Shown in pieces: positions 36,266 to 44,589 of a DNA stretch of 64,000 nucleotides; position 1 is the first letter of the stretch, and every line of letters starts with the position of its first letter. This DNA comes from Desulfoscipio sp. XC116. GTDB lineage: Bacteria; Bacillota; Desulfotomaculia; Desulfotomaculales; Desulfallaceae. Below the pieces are notes generated by a model. It was not told the origin of the DNA. It ran no database searches and saw only the letters and a list, made by a program, of their open reading frames with translations. A program made the translations under genes and the position numbers. The stretch covers positions 2,485,035-2,549,034 of the forward strand of contig NZ_CP156660.1 of the NCBI RefSeq assembly GCF_039851975.1, read 5' to 3'.

Positions 36266-36820
36266 TTACTTCGCCGCCCCGGCTCGTTTGGGCAAATTAC
36301 TTGCAACAACCGGTGCGGTTAATAATTTCCTTAACGACCATCTTCCCGCGGAAAGCAAGCAAACCACATCGTTCTTTTCCAGCCCGGTCAGGTCGGCTAT
36401 TTCAGCATAGTTCAGACCAAGTATGTCCCGCAGCACCACCAGCAGCCTTTCCTTGGGCTGCAGATACAGCAACGCCTCTTGTATCTGCGACCCGTTACGG
36501 GATAATTCATAAATTGCCGCATGAGCAGTCGCATGATTCCGCCCGTACATCACTGTAAATTTATTTACGTACGTGAAGCATAGAGTTTTAAGGATGGCAG
36601 CGAAAACTATGTGATTACTACCGCTTAGCAATTGACCCACATCTTTAAATGGCGGATTTTGGGCGTGTGGGTTTTGCCGGTTCAATTCGCTGATTGACGC
36701 CCCGATAAGCTCGACGGTCAACCTGTGATTACCTGTTAACCTGTAGCCAACAGTGTATAGTACTTTAAATATCTGATCGGGATTTTTGACTGTGTTAAAA
36801 ACCCCGCTCGTCCACGACAC
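36266..36820 (-). CDS. Sigma factor-like protein (region 4, ECF type)
   Basis: The frame opens at TTG 36847, but GTG 36820 follows GGGGGAGGAG and is preferred. The ~184-aa product has a C-terminal sigma region 4 helix-turn-helix (LQPKERLLVVLRDILGLNYAE near residues 120-150, quoted only in part: LGLNYAEIADLTGL). The N-terminal half is a helical sigma-2-like segment (KNPDQIFKVLYTVGYRLTG). It probably directs RNA polymerase to a small set of promoters; no anti-sigma gene is seen beside it. It lies 61 bp upstream of the DUF1287 lipoprotein, in the same direction. Confidence 0.7.
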   Translation of the reverse strand: MSWTSGVFNTVKNPDQIFKVLYTVGYRLTGNHRLTVELIGASISELNRQNPHAQNPPFKDVGQLLSGSNHIVFAAILKTLCFTYVNKFTVMYGRNHATAHAAIYELSRNGSQIQEALLYLQPKERLLVVLRDILGLNYAEIADLTGLEKNDVVCLLSAGRWSLRKLLTAPVVASNLPKRAGAAK

Positions 36821-37280
36821 GGCCACTCCTCCCCCATACTGTTTCAATATAATCTCCTATGATTATTAAAATTTGAACATCCCACACTATAACTCTAAGC
36901 AAAGAGGTATTTGTTAATCTGATCCCTGCGACTCCCACTCCCCATAAGTAGAAATTCCACTATTTGCTTCAGATGGGGTGTACTCTCCCCCCTGAAGCCT
37001 CGATGTCCGGCTTTAGCCGGACAAGCTCACTGTCGCATACACTGATCTAACAAACTATCACCTATCCTATAAGTTAAACACATCAAACCATAAAAAAATG
37101 ACCTGCGTTATAGAAATAATTAAAAGATGCCGCCGTTAAATTTACCAAAAAGTTACATAGATAATGCTGTCACTAATTACAATTTGCATGTGTTATAATT
37201 ACGTTATTATTTTTAAAAATTTAACGCCAAGGAGGTGGATTTTCCGCTTATCAATCAATCAATAAAGGAGGCTGTTATTC
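36821..37280. other. Intergenic region with inverted-repeat element
   Basis: The 460-bp region holds the left inverted-repeat element (36930-36998), a 20-bp palindrome TGTCCGGCTTTAGCCGGACA at 37004-37023, and the promoter and leader of the SLH protein gene. Confidence 0.6.
36930..36998. repeat. Inverted-repeat element, left copy
   Basis: Two hairpin-like blocks: GACTCCCACTCCCC... and GCTTCAGATGGGG with its complement CCCCCTGAAGC. The same blocks recur in opposite orientation at 38655-38730, so they flank the SLH protein gene. Confidence 0.65.
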
Positions 37281-38645
37281 TTGTTCATTAACAAAATGCG
37301 CCGGGTAACCGTTTTAGCCGTGCTATTGTTATTTACATTATGTTCCGCCGCCTATGCCGCCACCAGCACGGATTTACTGGATGTATTGCCGGGGGAGCAG
37401 GGCGATGTATTAACCAGATCCGAATTCTGTGCCATGCTGGTTAAATCAGCCGGCTTACAACCAACCGACAAGGCGGCCCAGCTGCCCGGCGATGTAAAAG
37501 CTGACGCCTGGTATGCCGACGATATCCAGATACTGATATCTGCAAACATTTTAAGAAATTCCGCAGACAATACGGTTAAGCCCGACCGGCCCATCACCCA
37601 AGCGGAGGCTGTGGCATTAATTGCCAGAACACTGGGTCTGCCCCAAATAGCGGCCCCGGAGATAGACCAGTTAGCCGTTTCCAACAACCACTGGGCATTT
37701 AATGACTATAGCTGGATGGTCAGTGAAGACCTGATAAACCAGGTGGATCCTCAAAAAGTTTTGACCCCGCAAGACGGTGCCGATCTGCTCATCCATGTAT
37801 TTGGCACAGCGGAGCAGTGCAAAGAGATCATCGACAAAATGGAAGCAGCCAATAAAGACATTACCAGCATACGCATGACCGGGGAAATGGATATGCAAAT
37901 GAATATGAGAGAGACTACGGAAATTGCAGACATGCCTTCCAGCATAAGCGCCAAAGCAAGTATGGAAACTGAATTGGTTATGGATAAGGGACTGCATATG
38001 ATTGCGGAAACCTCTTTGCCGACCGGTGAAGACCAAGCACCGCAGTCCCTCACCATTGAACAGTACATGACCAATGACGGTATGTTTATGGGTATACCTG
38101 ACCCGGAAACAAAAAAAGTTACCTGGGCTAAAATTCCCAGCGATGTATTACCCAATATGATGGAGTTAATAAAACAGCAAGCCAACCCTCTGCCTGATGA
38201 AATTAAAAATATGTTCCACTACAGGTATCTGGGTGAGGAAAAACTGGCCGACCGGAATGCATATAAACTGGCGTATTACGGAGAAATTAAAGATCTGACC
38301 AAAATGATGGCCGCCTTTGGCCAACTGGGTGGTCAATTACAACAAGTCCTCGAACAAAGCCAGGGAATTTTAGAATCAATTACCTACGTTGGCACCATGT
38401 ATGTAGATAAAGAAACATATTTACCGTTAAGCACCAGTAATTATTCCGTAGTTACTTGCGCCAACGAGTTTCAGAACCAGCCAATGCCTATTGAAACCAT
38501 GCGTATTGGTTATGATTTCACATTCAGTGACTACAATGCTTCAATGGACATAGTGCTGCCGAAAGAAGCCTTAAACGCTGAGGAAATATCATTGCCTGCT
38601 CCCAATGCCGACAGCGAAACCGTGCCAACAACACCCGAACAATAG
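37281..38645 (+). CDS. Secreted SLH-domain protein with a LppX/DUF6612-like C-terminal part
   Basis: TTG 37281 lies behind AAAGGAGG; the product is 454 aa with a Sec signal peptide cut near AYA-AT (residue 26). Two S-layer homology-like segments follow (about residues 40-150), with ITQAEAVALIARTLGLP as the clearest. The rest (residues ~185-430) is a beta-rich domain with a tyrosine/lysine pattern resembling LprG/LppX-like lipid-binding proteins. It should be exported and attached to cell-wall polymers. It is flanked by inverted repeats on both sides. The C-terminal assignment is tentative. Confidence 0.78.
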   Translation: MFINKMRRVTVLAVLLLFTLCSAAYAATSTDLLDVLPGEQGDVLTRSEFCAMLVKSAGLQPTDKAAQLPGDVKADAWYADDIQILISANILRNSADNTVKPDRPITQAEAVALIARTLGLPQIAAPEIDQLAVSNNHWAFNDYSWMVSEDLINQVDPQKVLTPQDGADLLIHVFGTAEQCKEIIDKMEAANKDITSIRMTGEMDMQMNMRETTEIADMPSSISAKASMETELVMDKGLHMIAETSLPTGEDQAPQSLTIEQYMTNDGMFMGIPDPETKKVTWAKIPSDVLPNMMELIKQQANPLPDEIKNMFHYRYLGEEKLADRNAYKLAYYGEIKDLTKMMAAFGQLGGQLQQVLEQSQGILESITYVGTMYVDKETYLPLSTSNYSVVTCANEFQNQPMPIETMRIGYDFTFSDYNASMDIVLPKEALNAEEISLPAPNADSETVPTTPEQ

Positions 38646-38654
38646 ACAAACCTA

Positions 38655-38730
38655 GTTTCAGATGGGGATTCTACCCCACCTGAAGTAAAAATAGGGACTC
38701 CCACTTATAGAAGTAAGGAAGTGGGAGTCT
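38655..38730. repeat. Inverted-repeat element, right copy, with terminator-like hairpin
   Basis: It holds TTTCAGATGGGG with complement CCCCACCTGAAG, then a hairpin GACTCCCACTT / AAGTGGGAGTC (38696-38729). These are the same blocks as at 36930-36998, inverted. Confidence 0.7.
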
Positions 38731-38772
38731 TGGAATTTGATTAATGTAACCGCACTCTTAACATTTAGTTAT

Positions 38773-38858
38773 TCAACTTTCAACATCTCGACACCCGGCA
38801 CCGATTACAACCTTTCAACACGCGGCACCGATGTGGCGCCGACGACACCCGGTACCAT
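38773..38858. repeat. Degenerate tandem units related to the long palindromes
   Basis: Three imperfect units of TTCAACA...ACACCCGGCACCGAT are seen between the terminator and pyrF. Their core (CAACACCCGGCACC) matches the right arm of the palindrome at 18188-18246. Confidence 0.55.
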
Positions 38859-39568
38859 TAGCTTATTTCATTCAGAATGGCGGCTGCCGCGGCGGCCCGG
38901 TCCGCGGCGCCGGTCACCGGGCGGCCCACCACCAGGTGAGTAGCACCCGCATTGATGGCTTCTTCCGGGGTCATTACCCGTCGTTGATCGCCCAGCTGCG
39001 CTCCGGCAGGGCGTATGCCGGGCGTAATAATTTTGAAGTTTGGACCACAGGCATTGCGCACCAGCTCAATCTCCCGCGGTGAGCAAACCACCCCGTCCAA
39101 ACCCGAATCCCGGGCCAGCAGCGCCCAGGCGCGTACCCGCTCCGCAATCTCCCCGGCAAAACCCATCTCCCGTTGATAGGTTTCCCGGTCAATGCTGGTG
39201 AGCACGGTCACCGCCACCACCAGCGGGGCCGGCATACCCAACCGGCGGGCCTCCTCCCGGGCGGATGCGCCCGCGGCCCGCAGCATGGCAGCGCCCCCCG
39301 CGGCATGCACATTGATAATGGAAGCCCCGGAGCGCACCAGCACTCTCGCGGCCCGCCCCACGGTGTTCGGTATATCATGCAGTTTTAAGTCCAGAAAAAC
39401 TTGCGCCCCCGCAGCTACTATTTCTTGAACAATACCAGCCCCGGCCGCATAAAACAGTTCCATGCCCACTTTAAAAAATCCCACCTGCCCGGCCAGCTCG
39501 CCCACCAGCGCAAGCGCCTTTTCCCGGCTGTCCACGTCCAAAGCTACGATTAATTTATCCTTAGACAA
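38858..39568 (-). CDS. pyrF: Orotidine-5'-phosphate decarboxylase
   Basis: TTG 39568 (LSKDKLIVALDVD) is preferred over ATG 39601, because AGGGGTGA lies 7 bases before it and the family begins here. The 236-aa enzyme has the catalytic DLKLHDIPNTV motif near residue 60 and a C-terminal PGIRPAGAQLGDQRR segment. It decarboxylates OMP to UMP, the last step of de novo UMP synthesis. It is the last gene of the pyrK-pyrD-pyrF part. No pyrE is found next to it, which is unusual for this cluster. Confidence 0.96.
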   Translation of the reverse strand: MSKDKLIVALDVDSREKALALVGELAGQVGFFKVGMELFYAAGAGIVQEIVAAGAQVFLDLKLHDIPNTVGRAARVLVRSGASIINVHAAGGAAMLRAAGASAREEARRLGMPAPLVVAVTVLTSIDRETYQREMGFAGEIAERVRAWALLARDSGLDGVVCSPREIELVRNACGPNFKIITPGIRPAGAQLGDQRRVMTPEEAINAGATHLVVGRPVTGAADRAAAAAAILNEIS

Positions 39569-39760
39569 CTTTATATCACCCCTTATTTTTGCAACAAGCA
39601 AACCCCTGAAAGCCCGGTTAAAAGGTTACCAAAATATTTTACACATACAATATTGGTTATGTCTATTTTTAGCAATACCAAATCTACTTAGCACCACAGC
39701 GTAAAGTATAGTTCATTGAGGGAACTCGAGGAAATCAACGAGACGCCCCCGGCGTGCCTT

Positions 39761-40678
39761 TTAATTATCCCCGGTGTACCGCTGGGCCAATCCAACCAGT
39801 TCATTGATATCGGTAAAGCCATGCTCAACCATGTATTGCTCAATACCCTCCAGCACATCCAAAGTTGCACGGGGGTTGACAAAATTACCGGTGCCCACCG
39901 CTACCGCCGTGGCCCCGGCCAGGATAAATTCCAGGGCGTCCCGGGCCGTCATAATGCCCCCCATGCCCAGTATGGGCAAAGCCACCGCCCGGTACACCTG
40001 CCACACCGCCCGCACCGCCACCGGACGCACTGCCGGGCCGCTAAGCCCGCCGGTGACATTGCCCAGCGCCGGTTTACGCCTGCCCACATCAATGGACATG
40101 CCCAGCAAGGTATTAATCATGGACAGAGCATCCGCACCGGCCCCGGCCACCGCATAAGCCATAGCCGCCATATCCGATACATTGGGGGACAACTTAACAA
40201 TTACGGGCAAACCGGCAGCCGATTTGACCGCACGGGTTACCTCGGCCGCCGTGCGGGGATCACTGCCGAACTGAATGCCACCCTTTTTAACGTTGGGACA
40301 GGATATATTAACCTCCAGACCCGCCACCCCGGGGACACCGTCCAAACGATGTGCCACCCGCGCATAGTCCTCAACCGTATCCCCGGCAATGTTCACTATC
40401 ACCGGCACCCCCAGCCCGGCCAACCGGGGCATGATTTCCTCCGCCACCCGCTCCACGCCCGGGTTTTGGAGCCCAATTGCATTGAGCATGCCCGAAGGTG
40501 TTTCAACAATGCGCGGCGGCGGGTTACCCAAGCGCGGTTTAAGCGTGGTGCCCTTGACAGTTATCGCCCCCAGCCGCCGCAAATTAACGTACGCCTGATA
40601 CTCCAAGCCGAAACCGAATGTCCCGGAAGCCGTGGTTACAGGATTTTTCATAATAACGCCGCCCAAGTTAACCGTCAT
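39761..40678 (-). CDS. pyrD: Dihydroorotate dehydrogenase, class 1B catalytic subunit
   Basis: ATG 40678 ([14 protein letters not shown]) is chosen because the pyrK stop lies at 40681-40683, just before it, and GGTGG precedes it. The 305-aa protein has the FMN-binding [15 protein letters not shown] segment, an [10 protein letters not shown] motif with the catalytic cysteine loop and a late GMGGI phosphate-binding motif. It oxidises dihydroorotate to orotate and passes electrons to PyrK. The two genes are translationally coupled. Confidence 0.96.
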   Translation of the reverse strand: MTVNLGGVIMKNPVTTASGTFGFGLEYQAYVNLRRLGAITVKGTTLKPRLGNPPPRIVETPSGMLNAIGLQNPGVERVAEEIMPRLAGLGVPVIVNIAGDTVEDYARVAHRLDGVPGVAGLEVNISCPNVKKGGIQFGSDPRTAAEVTRAVKSAAGLPVIVKLSPNVSDMAAMAYAVAGAGADALSMINTLLGMSIDVGRRKPALGNVTGGLSGPAVRPVAVRAVWQVYRAVALPILGMGGIMTARDALEFILAGATAVAVGTGNFVNPRATLDVLEGIEQYMVEHGFTDINELVGLAQRYTGDN

Positions 40679-40680
40679 AT

Positions 40681-41541
40681 TCACCACCAGACCACCTCCC
40701 CCGCCGGAAAGACCGGGCCATCCACACAGGCATGCCGATACGTTTCCAACCCACCGGCATCCTTCACCCGGCAAACACAGGACAGGCAGGCACCCACGCC
40801 ACAGGCCATTCTCTCCTCCAGCGACACCTCACCGGGCACTCCGGCATCATGCAGTATAGCACATAGCGCCCTTAACATGGGCGAAGGCCCGCAGGCATAA
40901 ACGTAACCCGCTTCCCGCCTTAGTTCCTCCGCCAGCAAATCGGTAACCGGGCCCCGGCGCCCGACCGAACCGTCGTCCGTAGCCACCCTTATTGAGAAAC
41001 CCAATTCTTCAGCGGCATCAAAAATCAGCAATTGATCGGCACAGCGTGCGCCAAGCAGCACCTTAACCCGCCGAATGCGGCCCATCCGGGCCATTTCCTG
41101 CAGCAAAAAATACAGCGGCGCGGCGCCAATACCACCACCCACCACTATAAAATTCGCGGGCGTATTCATAACCACAGCAGAATCATTCTGTGTAGACAAT
41201 GTATCAACATTGCCATACTTTGCCCGCTCCCCAGTGAAAATAGTAAAGCCGTGACCAAGAGGGCCCATAATATCGATCAAGCCATTTTTACGACCGGCGA
41301 GCCGGGATGTTCCCTTGCCGACCACCTGAAACATTATTTTCACCCGACCGGTCTGCCGGTCCACGGCATGAATGCTGATAGGACGGCGCAGCAACGGATC
41401 GCTGCCCTCCCCGCAGCGGATATGCAAAAACTGCCCGGGCATGGCCGCCTGAGCCAGGGACGGAGCCAAAAATTCCATGACCCAAACACCGGGTATCCGT
41501 TCCCGACAGTCGGTTATCTCTGCCTGCACCAAACGGGACAT
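40681..41541 (-). CDS. pyrK: Dihydroorotate dehydrogenase electron-transfer subunit (class 1B)
   Basis: A 286-aa iron-sulfur flavoprotein of the ferredoxin-reductase family. It has an FAD-binding RRPISIH motif near residue 50, the NAD-site [12 protein letters not shown] near residue 135 and a C-terminal 2Fe-2S site ([11 protein letters not shown], then HACVDGPVF). It links PyrD to NAD+. Between the FAD and NAD parts, residues ~107-130 form an extra polar segment ([20 protein letters not shown]) not seen in most PyrK proteins. GAGGTGA precedes ATG 41541. It should follow carB directly in the usual operon, but here carB is 12 kb away. Confidence 0.94.
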   Translation of the reverse strand: MSRLVQAEITDCRERIPGVWVMEFLAPSLAQAAMPGQFLHIRCGEGSDPLLRRPISIHAVDRQTGRVKIMFQVVGKGTSRLAGRKNGLIDIMGPLGHGFTIFTGERAKYGNVDTLSTQNDSAVVMNTPANFIVVGGGIGAAPLYFLLQEMARMGRIRRVKVLLGARCADQLLIFDAAEELGFSIRVATDDGSVGRRGPVTDLLAEELRREAGYVYACGPSPMLRALCAILHDAGVPGEVSLEERMACGVGACLSCVCRVKDAGGLETYRHACVDGPVFPAGEVVWW

Positions 41542-41735
41542 AAAACGATCACCTCTTATGAATAATACTCCATAATTTTAGATTTTAGAATTTATTGTTC
41601 AATGACATGAAAGCAACCCTGCTAAACTATTGGCTCAAATTAAATCAATAGCTTTATTATCCCTTAAAGTTAATATTAATTTAATGAACTATTAACAGTA
41701 TTATGTTATATTAATATTGAAAGGAGGTCTGCCGA

Positions 41736-41888
41736 ATGTCGGATAAAGAGCACGCTATCAGCGCGTTAACTCAAATGATCCGTTCCAACAATGAAAAGGC
41801 TGAAAAGAACCTGGAACTTAGAGATTGGTTCAACAACCTGAACCGGGACCTGATGCAAGCGGTTGAATCCTTACGGAAAAGCGCTTAA
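41736..41888 (+). CDS. Small hypothetical protein, 50 aa
   Basis: ATG 41736 lies 8 bases behind a strong GAAAGGAGG site. The product is a charged, mostly helical 50-aa protein (rich in Asn, Glu, Lys, Leu) without a membrane segment. It is divergent from pyrK and lies just outside the duplicated carB end. I do not recognise a family; its short helical make-up might suit a Spo0E-like or regulatory peptide, but the motif for Spo0E (SxxxD) is not clear. Confidence 0.6.
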   Translation: MSDKEHAISALTQMIRSNNEKAEKNLELRDWFNNLNRDLMQAVESLRKSA

Positions 41889-42078
41889 AGCAGGTCTTTT
41901 TATTTTCCCTAAAAACTAACTTACGAGCAGCAGCCCGTTTATGATAAACCCCGCACGGAATGTTTATTCCCGTCCGGGGCTTAAGCTTTCCAATATCCCC
42001 GCACATCTTTTGACCGTCGTCGAACTTTATTTTTTTAGGTGTTATCGAACGCGGTTTTCAGCCTTTCAAACTTTTAAA

Positions 42079-42145
42079 TTTCAACACCCGGCGACATATT
42101 CCTGCAGCGCTACCGATGGGAAATCCGAGCCTTCCTTAATATGGT
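42079..42145 (-). repeat. Direct-repeat copy of the carB 3' end (island left boundary)
   Basis: The first 31 bases (TTTCAACACCCGGCGACATA... on the plus strand) are identical to the end of carB at 53970-54000, and the following ~35 bases are about 80% identical. Translated on the minus strand it gives [19 protein letters not shown] and a stop, against [19 protein letters not shown] and a stop in carB. Both copies have the same orientation. The copy carries no other part of carB, so it is a border duplication and not a full gene. Confidence 0.93.
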
Positions 42146-42346
42146 CCCTTAACCTGTTCCAAAAGTAAAGCCAGGTTTTTTGCCCTGGTTTTTTAATAAT
42201 GCAGGAAACAAGGTAAAAAAGGAGAAAAAATTTTAAATCAGGCTTTCATCAAAACAAAGGTTAATGCCGAGTTTATCTAACCTGTTTTAGAAAGAACAGC
42301 ACAGTAATCATCCCCGCCGGAAAAGCCAACCATCCAAATAACGCAC

Positions 42347-42367
42347 AGGGAGTGCTACGCACTCCCT
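42347..42367. repeat. Perfect hairpin
   Basis: The 9-bp arms AGGGAGTGC / GCACTCCCT enclose TAC. No T-run follows, so it is not a typical terminator. Confidence 0.6.
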
Positions 42368-42538
42368 GCTGTCGATCTGTTTTATTTTAAATTTAAAAAA
42401 ATATGCAGGATTTAATACACAGAGATAGCAAATAAACGCTATTTCATCTATTTCTTCTATCCTCCATTTAGGAAGGAACATCTCCCCCTGGCGTTTAACT
42501 GCTGGTAAATTACTGCCGTAAAACAACTTATTATAAAC

Positions 42539-42700
42539 CTACCCATTTTCATCGGTACTGTAATGGATATAGACCAATGACCCCCCTATTAAGCACGGCG
42601 GCGTGGAAATTTTCTCCGCGCCGCCGCAGGAGATGTCGGTAGGATAGCTGAAGTATGCTTCTTCCTCCGCCCAATTCGCAAGGTCGACCATGATCTCCAT
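42539..42700 (-). pseudogene. Possible gene fragment, 53 codons
   Basis: The minus-strand frame from ATG 42700 reads MEIMVDLANWAEEEAYFSYP and then SCGGAEKIS..., a normal-looking amino acid mix, but no ribosome-binding site precedes it and an in-frame stop lies 15 codons further upstream. It could be the relic of an immunity-type or toxin-associated gene. I do not recognise it. Confidence 0.3.
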
Positions 42701-42822
42701 GAAAACCGTTTTAATTATTGCAGCCGTTTGTTTGCAAAATTAATTTATCCTCTGTCGAACGAGCACAGCCTTTTAACATTCACAGCAGCGGTTCCATTAG
42801 CGACCTGGAAATGCAAAACCCG

Positions 42823-43644
42823 TTAGTTTAATTTTTCTTTCAACTTTAAGACTGTTTGTTTGTCCAATCCGGTAATTTTAACTACGAATTCCACTTCAGC
42901 GCCTTCTTTTAACGCTGCTCTGGCTATTTCTTCCCTGCCTTCCTCCCTGCCTTCTTCCCTGATCCACTGTTCTATCTGGGTCATTTTCAACACCTCCAGA
43001 AGATGCCTTTTATATTCTTCCGATAAATGTTTATCGGTCACCACTATTATGCCGGACATGGCAAAAGTTCTTTGCTTTTCGTCTTTCAGCCGCCTGGCCA
43101 GTTCCAGAGATTGAACCGCTTGTTCTTCTATTGGGGACCTGCTTTTCATGAGGGGCAGAAAAACCAGCTTTATCAGGTCTTCATCATCCAGCGATTCACC
43201 GGCCTCGATTTTTTGCTGCAACCTTTTGTATTCCGCGTCACCGTCATAATCTTTCATGTATACGTTGGTTACCCTGTATAGTATGGAACCACAGTCCAGC
43301 AGTTCAGGGGCCTCTTGTATGTTGCCCGAGTATACGACGGCAGTGTTGATGATCCACGCCTGCTTTTCCCGGTTTGTTATTCTGGCATCATATAGCAGGA
43401 ACCGTTTCATGTCTTTTTTGCTTACCGTGGTCTGGAATTCCAGGTGCAGCAACGTTTGGTCCTCTAACAGAAAGACTGTGTCGGTCCTGGTTTCCCTGGC
43501 TTCTATGGCGGGTAGTGCGGTGGGTGATAGTCCTACTATCCTGGCTGTCGGCAGCCCAAAGAAGGCCAGGGTTTTGTCTTTAAAGTTTTCAGCCATGCAT
43601 TTCATTAAGATGTCGTTGCTGTTACGGGCTATTTCGGTGTCCAT
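42823..43644 (-). CDS. Rpn-family recombination-promoting nuclease/putative transposase
   Basis: A 273-aa protein of the Rpn/YhgA-like PD-(D/E)XK family. The nuclease core shows ETRTDTVFLLEDQTLLHLEFQT near residues 51-75, in short DTVFLLEDQTLLHLEFQ, where D and the later E-x-Q are the expected metal ligands. A helical region and a charged tail with REEGREEGREE (residues ~231-242) complete it. AGGTGA precedes ATG 43644. Members promote RecA-independent recombination in enteric bacteria and are frequent in mobile regions. It may help reshuffle the Rhs locus beside it, but that is speculation. Confidence 0.85.
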   Translation of the reverse strand: MDTEIARNSNDILMKCMAENFKDKTLAFFGLPTARIVGLSPTALPAIEARETRTDTVFLLEDQTLLHLEFQTTVSKKDMKRFLLYDARITNREKQAWIINTAVVYSGNIQEAPELLDCGSILYRVTNVYMKDYDGDAEYKRLQQKIEAGESLDDEDLIKLVFLPLMKSRSPIEEQAVQSLELARRLKDEKQRTFAMSGIIVVTDKHLSEEYKRHLLEVLKMTQIEQWIREEGREEGREEIARAALKEGAEVEFVVKITGLDKQTVLKLKEKLN

Positions 43645-44219
43645 TTTATTTCACCTGCTTTTAATGCCATTATATCTTACCCGGTGAAGATTGGAAATAG
43701 GGCTTTTGCGTTGGTCATAGGCTAAGGATGGATTTATGTCTTTCACGTCTTTCAGCTTTTTCAATGAGCCATACCGCAAGGACTCTTCCGTAGCCGTAAG
43801 CGTTTTCCAAACCGTAGATCGGTGACAAATTAAGTCTTAAGGCTGCTTTATCAACCTTCTTTGCGGGTATTTCTTCCCGGCGGCCGTTGTATAGGTAGTA
43901 GTATTTGTTGCCGTCGGCTGCTTTTTTCATTAGCAGCCGGTCGGGTAAAATGCAGCCCCAAAATGTGTTTCATCCCCTCAATCACAAGATGAACCATGGG
44001 GTCAAAAACTGTGAAGGTTAAAGCGCCGGGGACGCAGAGCTTCCCGGCGCAGTTTTCACCGCCCCGCAACGCGAGTCGGGAATGATTTTAATCGGGGTCG
44101 GATTTGCGACAATGGGGTTAGAAGCGGTATTATGCTATGCAGATTGCTGCATTTGTCAAGAAACACACAGGGGTCATTGCTGACCCCTATGGCTTTTAAT
44201 TTCAATCCACCTATTTCTT
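43645..44219. other. Rhs relic region and spacer
   Basis: The stretch holds the 65-bp Rhs duplicate at 43882-43946 with a 71-codon frame around it, GC-rich disrupted sequence to about 44130, and a short inverted repeat AGGGGTCA-TTGC-TGACCCCT at 44168-44187. No intact gene is seen. Confidence 0.6.
43715..43946 (-). pseudogene. Rhs core fragment with an unrelated tail
   Basis: Bases 43882-43946 are identical over 65 bp to 45561-45625 inside the Rhs gene, coding LLMKKAADGNKYYYLYNG. Downstream the frame continues into a different basic tail (REEIPAKKVDKAALRLN... to 43715), and upstream into unrelated sequence. It looks like a small displaced piece of Rhs core joined to another C-terminal tip, as left by recombination in polymorphic-toxin loci. 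Confidence 0.65.
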
Positions 44220-44573
44220 TTACAACAGTTTTCTCACTTTCAAAGACATTTCAGCGTTCAGTCCAAGAATGCCTGCCTCAGACATTTTTGCAATTTTTTT
44301 TAGCGTTTCAACTGCCTCCGCATATTTGTAACCGATATCCAATGCTTTTCCCGATGCCCAAATTCTTACACTGATATTATCGTGTTCCAACAGAACATCT
44401 AGCATTTGCTGGGCAACTTCTCGTTCCCGTTCCATCATTTTACTAATCTTAAAAAGTTTATTACTTGCTTTGTTTCCCGTTTTGTAATCGCCTTCATATG
44501 TCGCTTCACCTTGAATCACTGCATGTTTGACAAAGTCATCAATTAATACTTGGACATCCAGCTTTTTTGTCAC
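44220..44573 (-). CDS. DUF2019-like protein, candidate immunity protein of the Rhs toxin
   Basis: GTG 44573 is chosen because GGAGG lies 7 bases upstream, overlapping the region just after the Rhs stop; the frame itself opens at 44618. The 117-aa protein is all alpha-helical: LIDDFVKHAVIQGEATYEGDYKTGN near residue 8 (quoted in part: YEGDYKTGNKASNKL), then LLEHDNISVRIWASGKALD near residue 63 and a C-terminal LNAEMSLKVRKLL. This matches the DUF2019 family, found next to polymorphic toxins as immunity proteins. It follows the toxin gene with 16 bp between stop and start, which fits co-expression and neutralisation of the toxin in the cytosol. Confidence 0.72.
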   Translation of the reverse strand: MTKKLDVQVLIDDFVKHAVIQGEATYEGDYKTGNKASNKLFKISKMMEREREVAQQMLDVLLEHDNISVRIWASGKALDIGYKYAEAVETLKKIAKMSEAGILGLNAEMSLKVRKLL

Positions 44574-44589
44574 AGAAAAACCTCCATTT

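Larger units (their letters stand above)
41889..42822. other. Left border of the Rhs island: duplication, hairpins and decayed frames
   Basis: The stretch contains the carB 3' end duplicate at 42079-42145, a terminator-like stem at 42168-42196 (GCCAGG / CCTGGTT then T-run), a perfect hairpin AGGGAGTGC-TAC-GCACTCCCT at 42347-42367, and a 53-codon minus-strand frame at 42539-42700 that reads like protein but lacks a Shine-Dalgarno. Confidence 0.7.

Noticed and set aside
39716-40900. 394-codon plus-strand frame
   Set aside because: Antisense to pyrD and the end of pyrK; composition (rich in His, Arg, Gly, Pro) is that of a shadow.
42308-42526. 72-codon minus-strand frame with TTG start
   Set aside because: No Shine-Dalgarno, it spans a perfect hairpin at 42347-42367, and it has no recognisable family.
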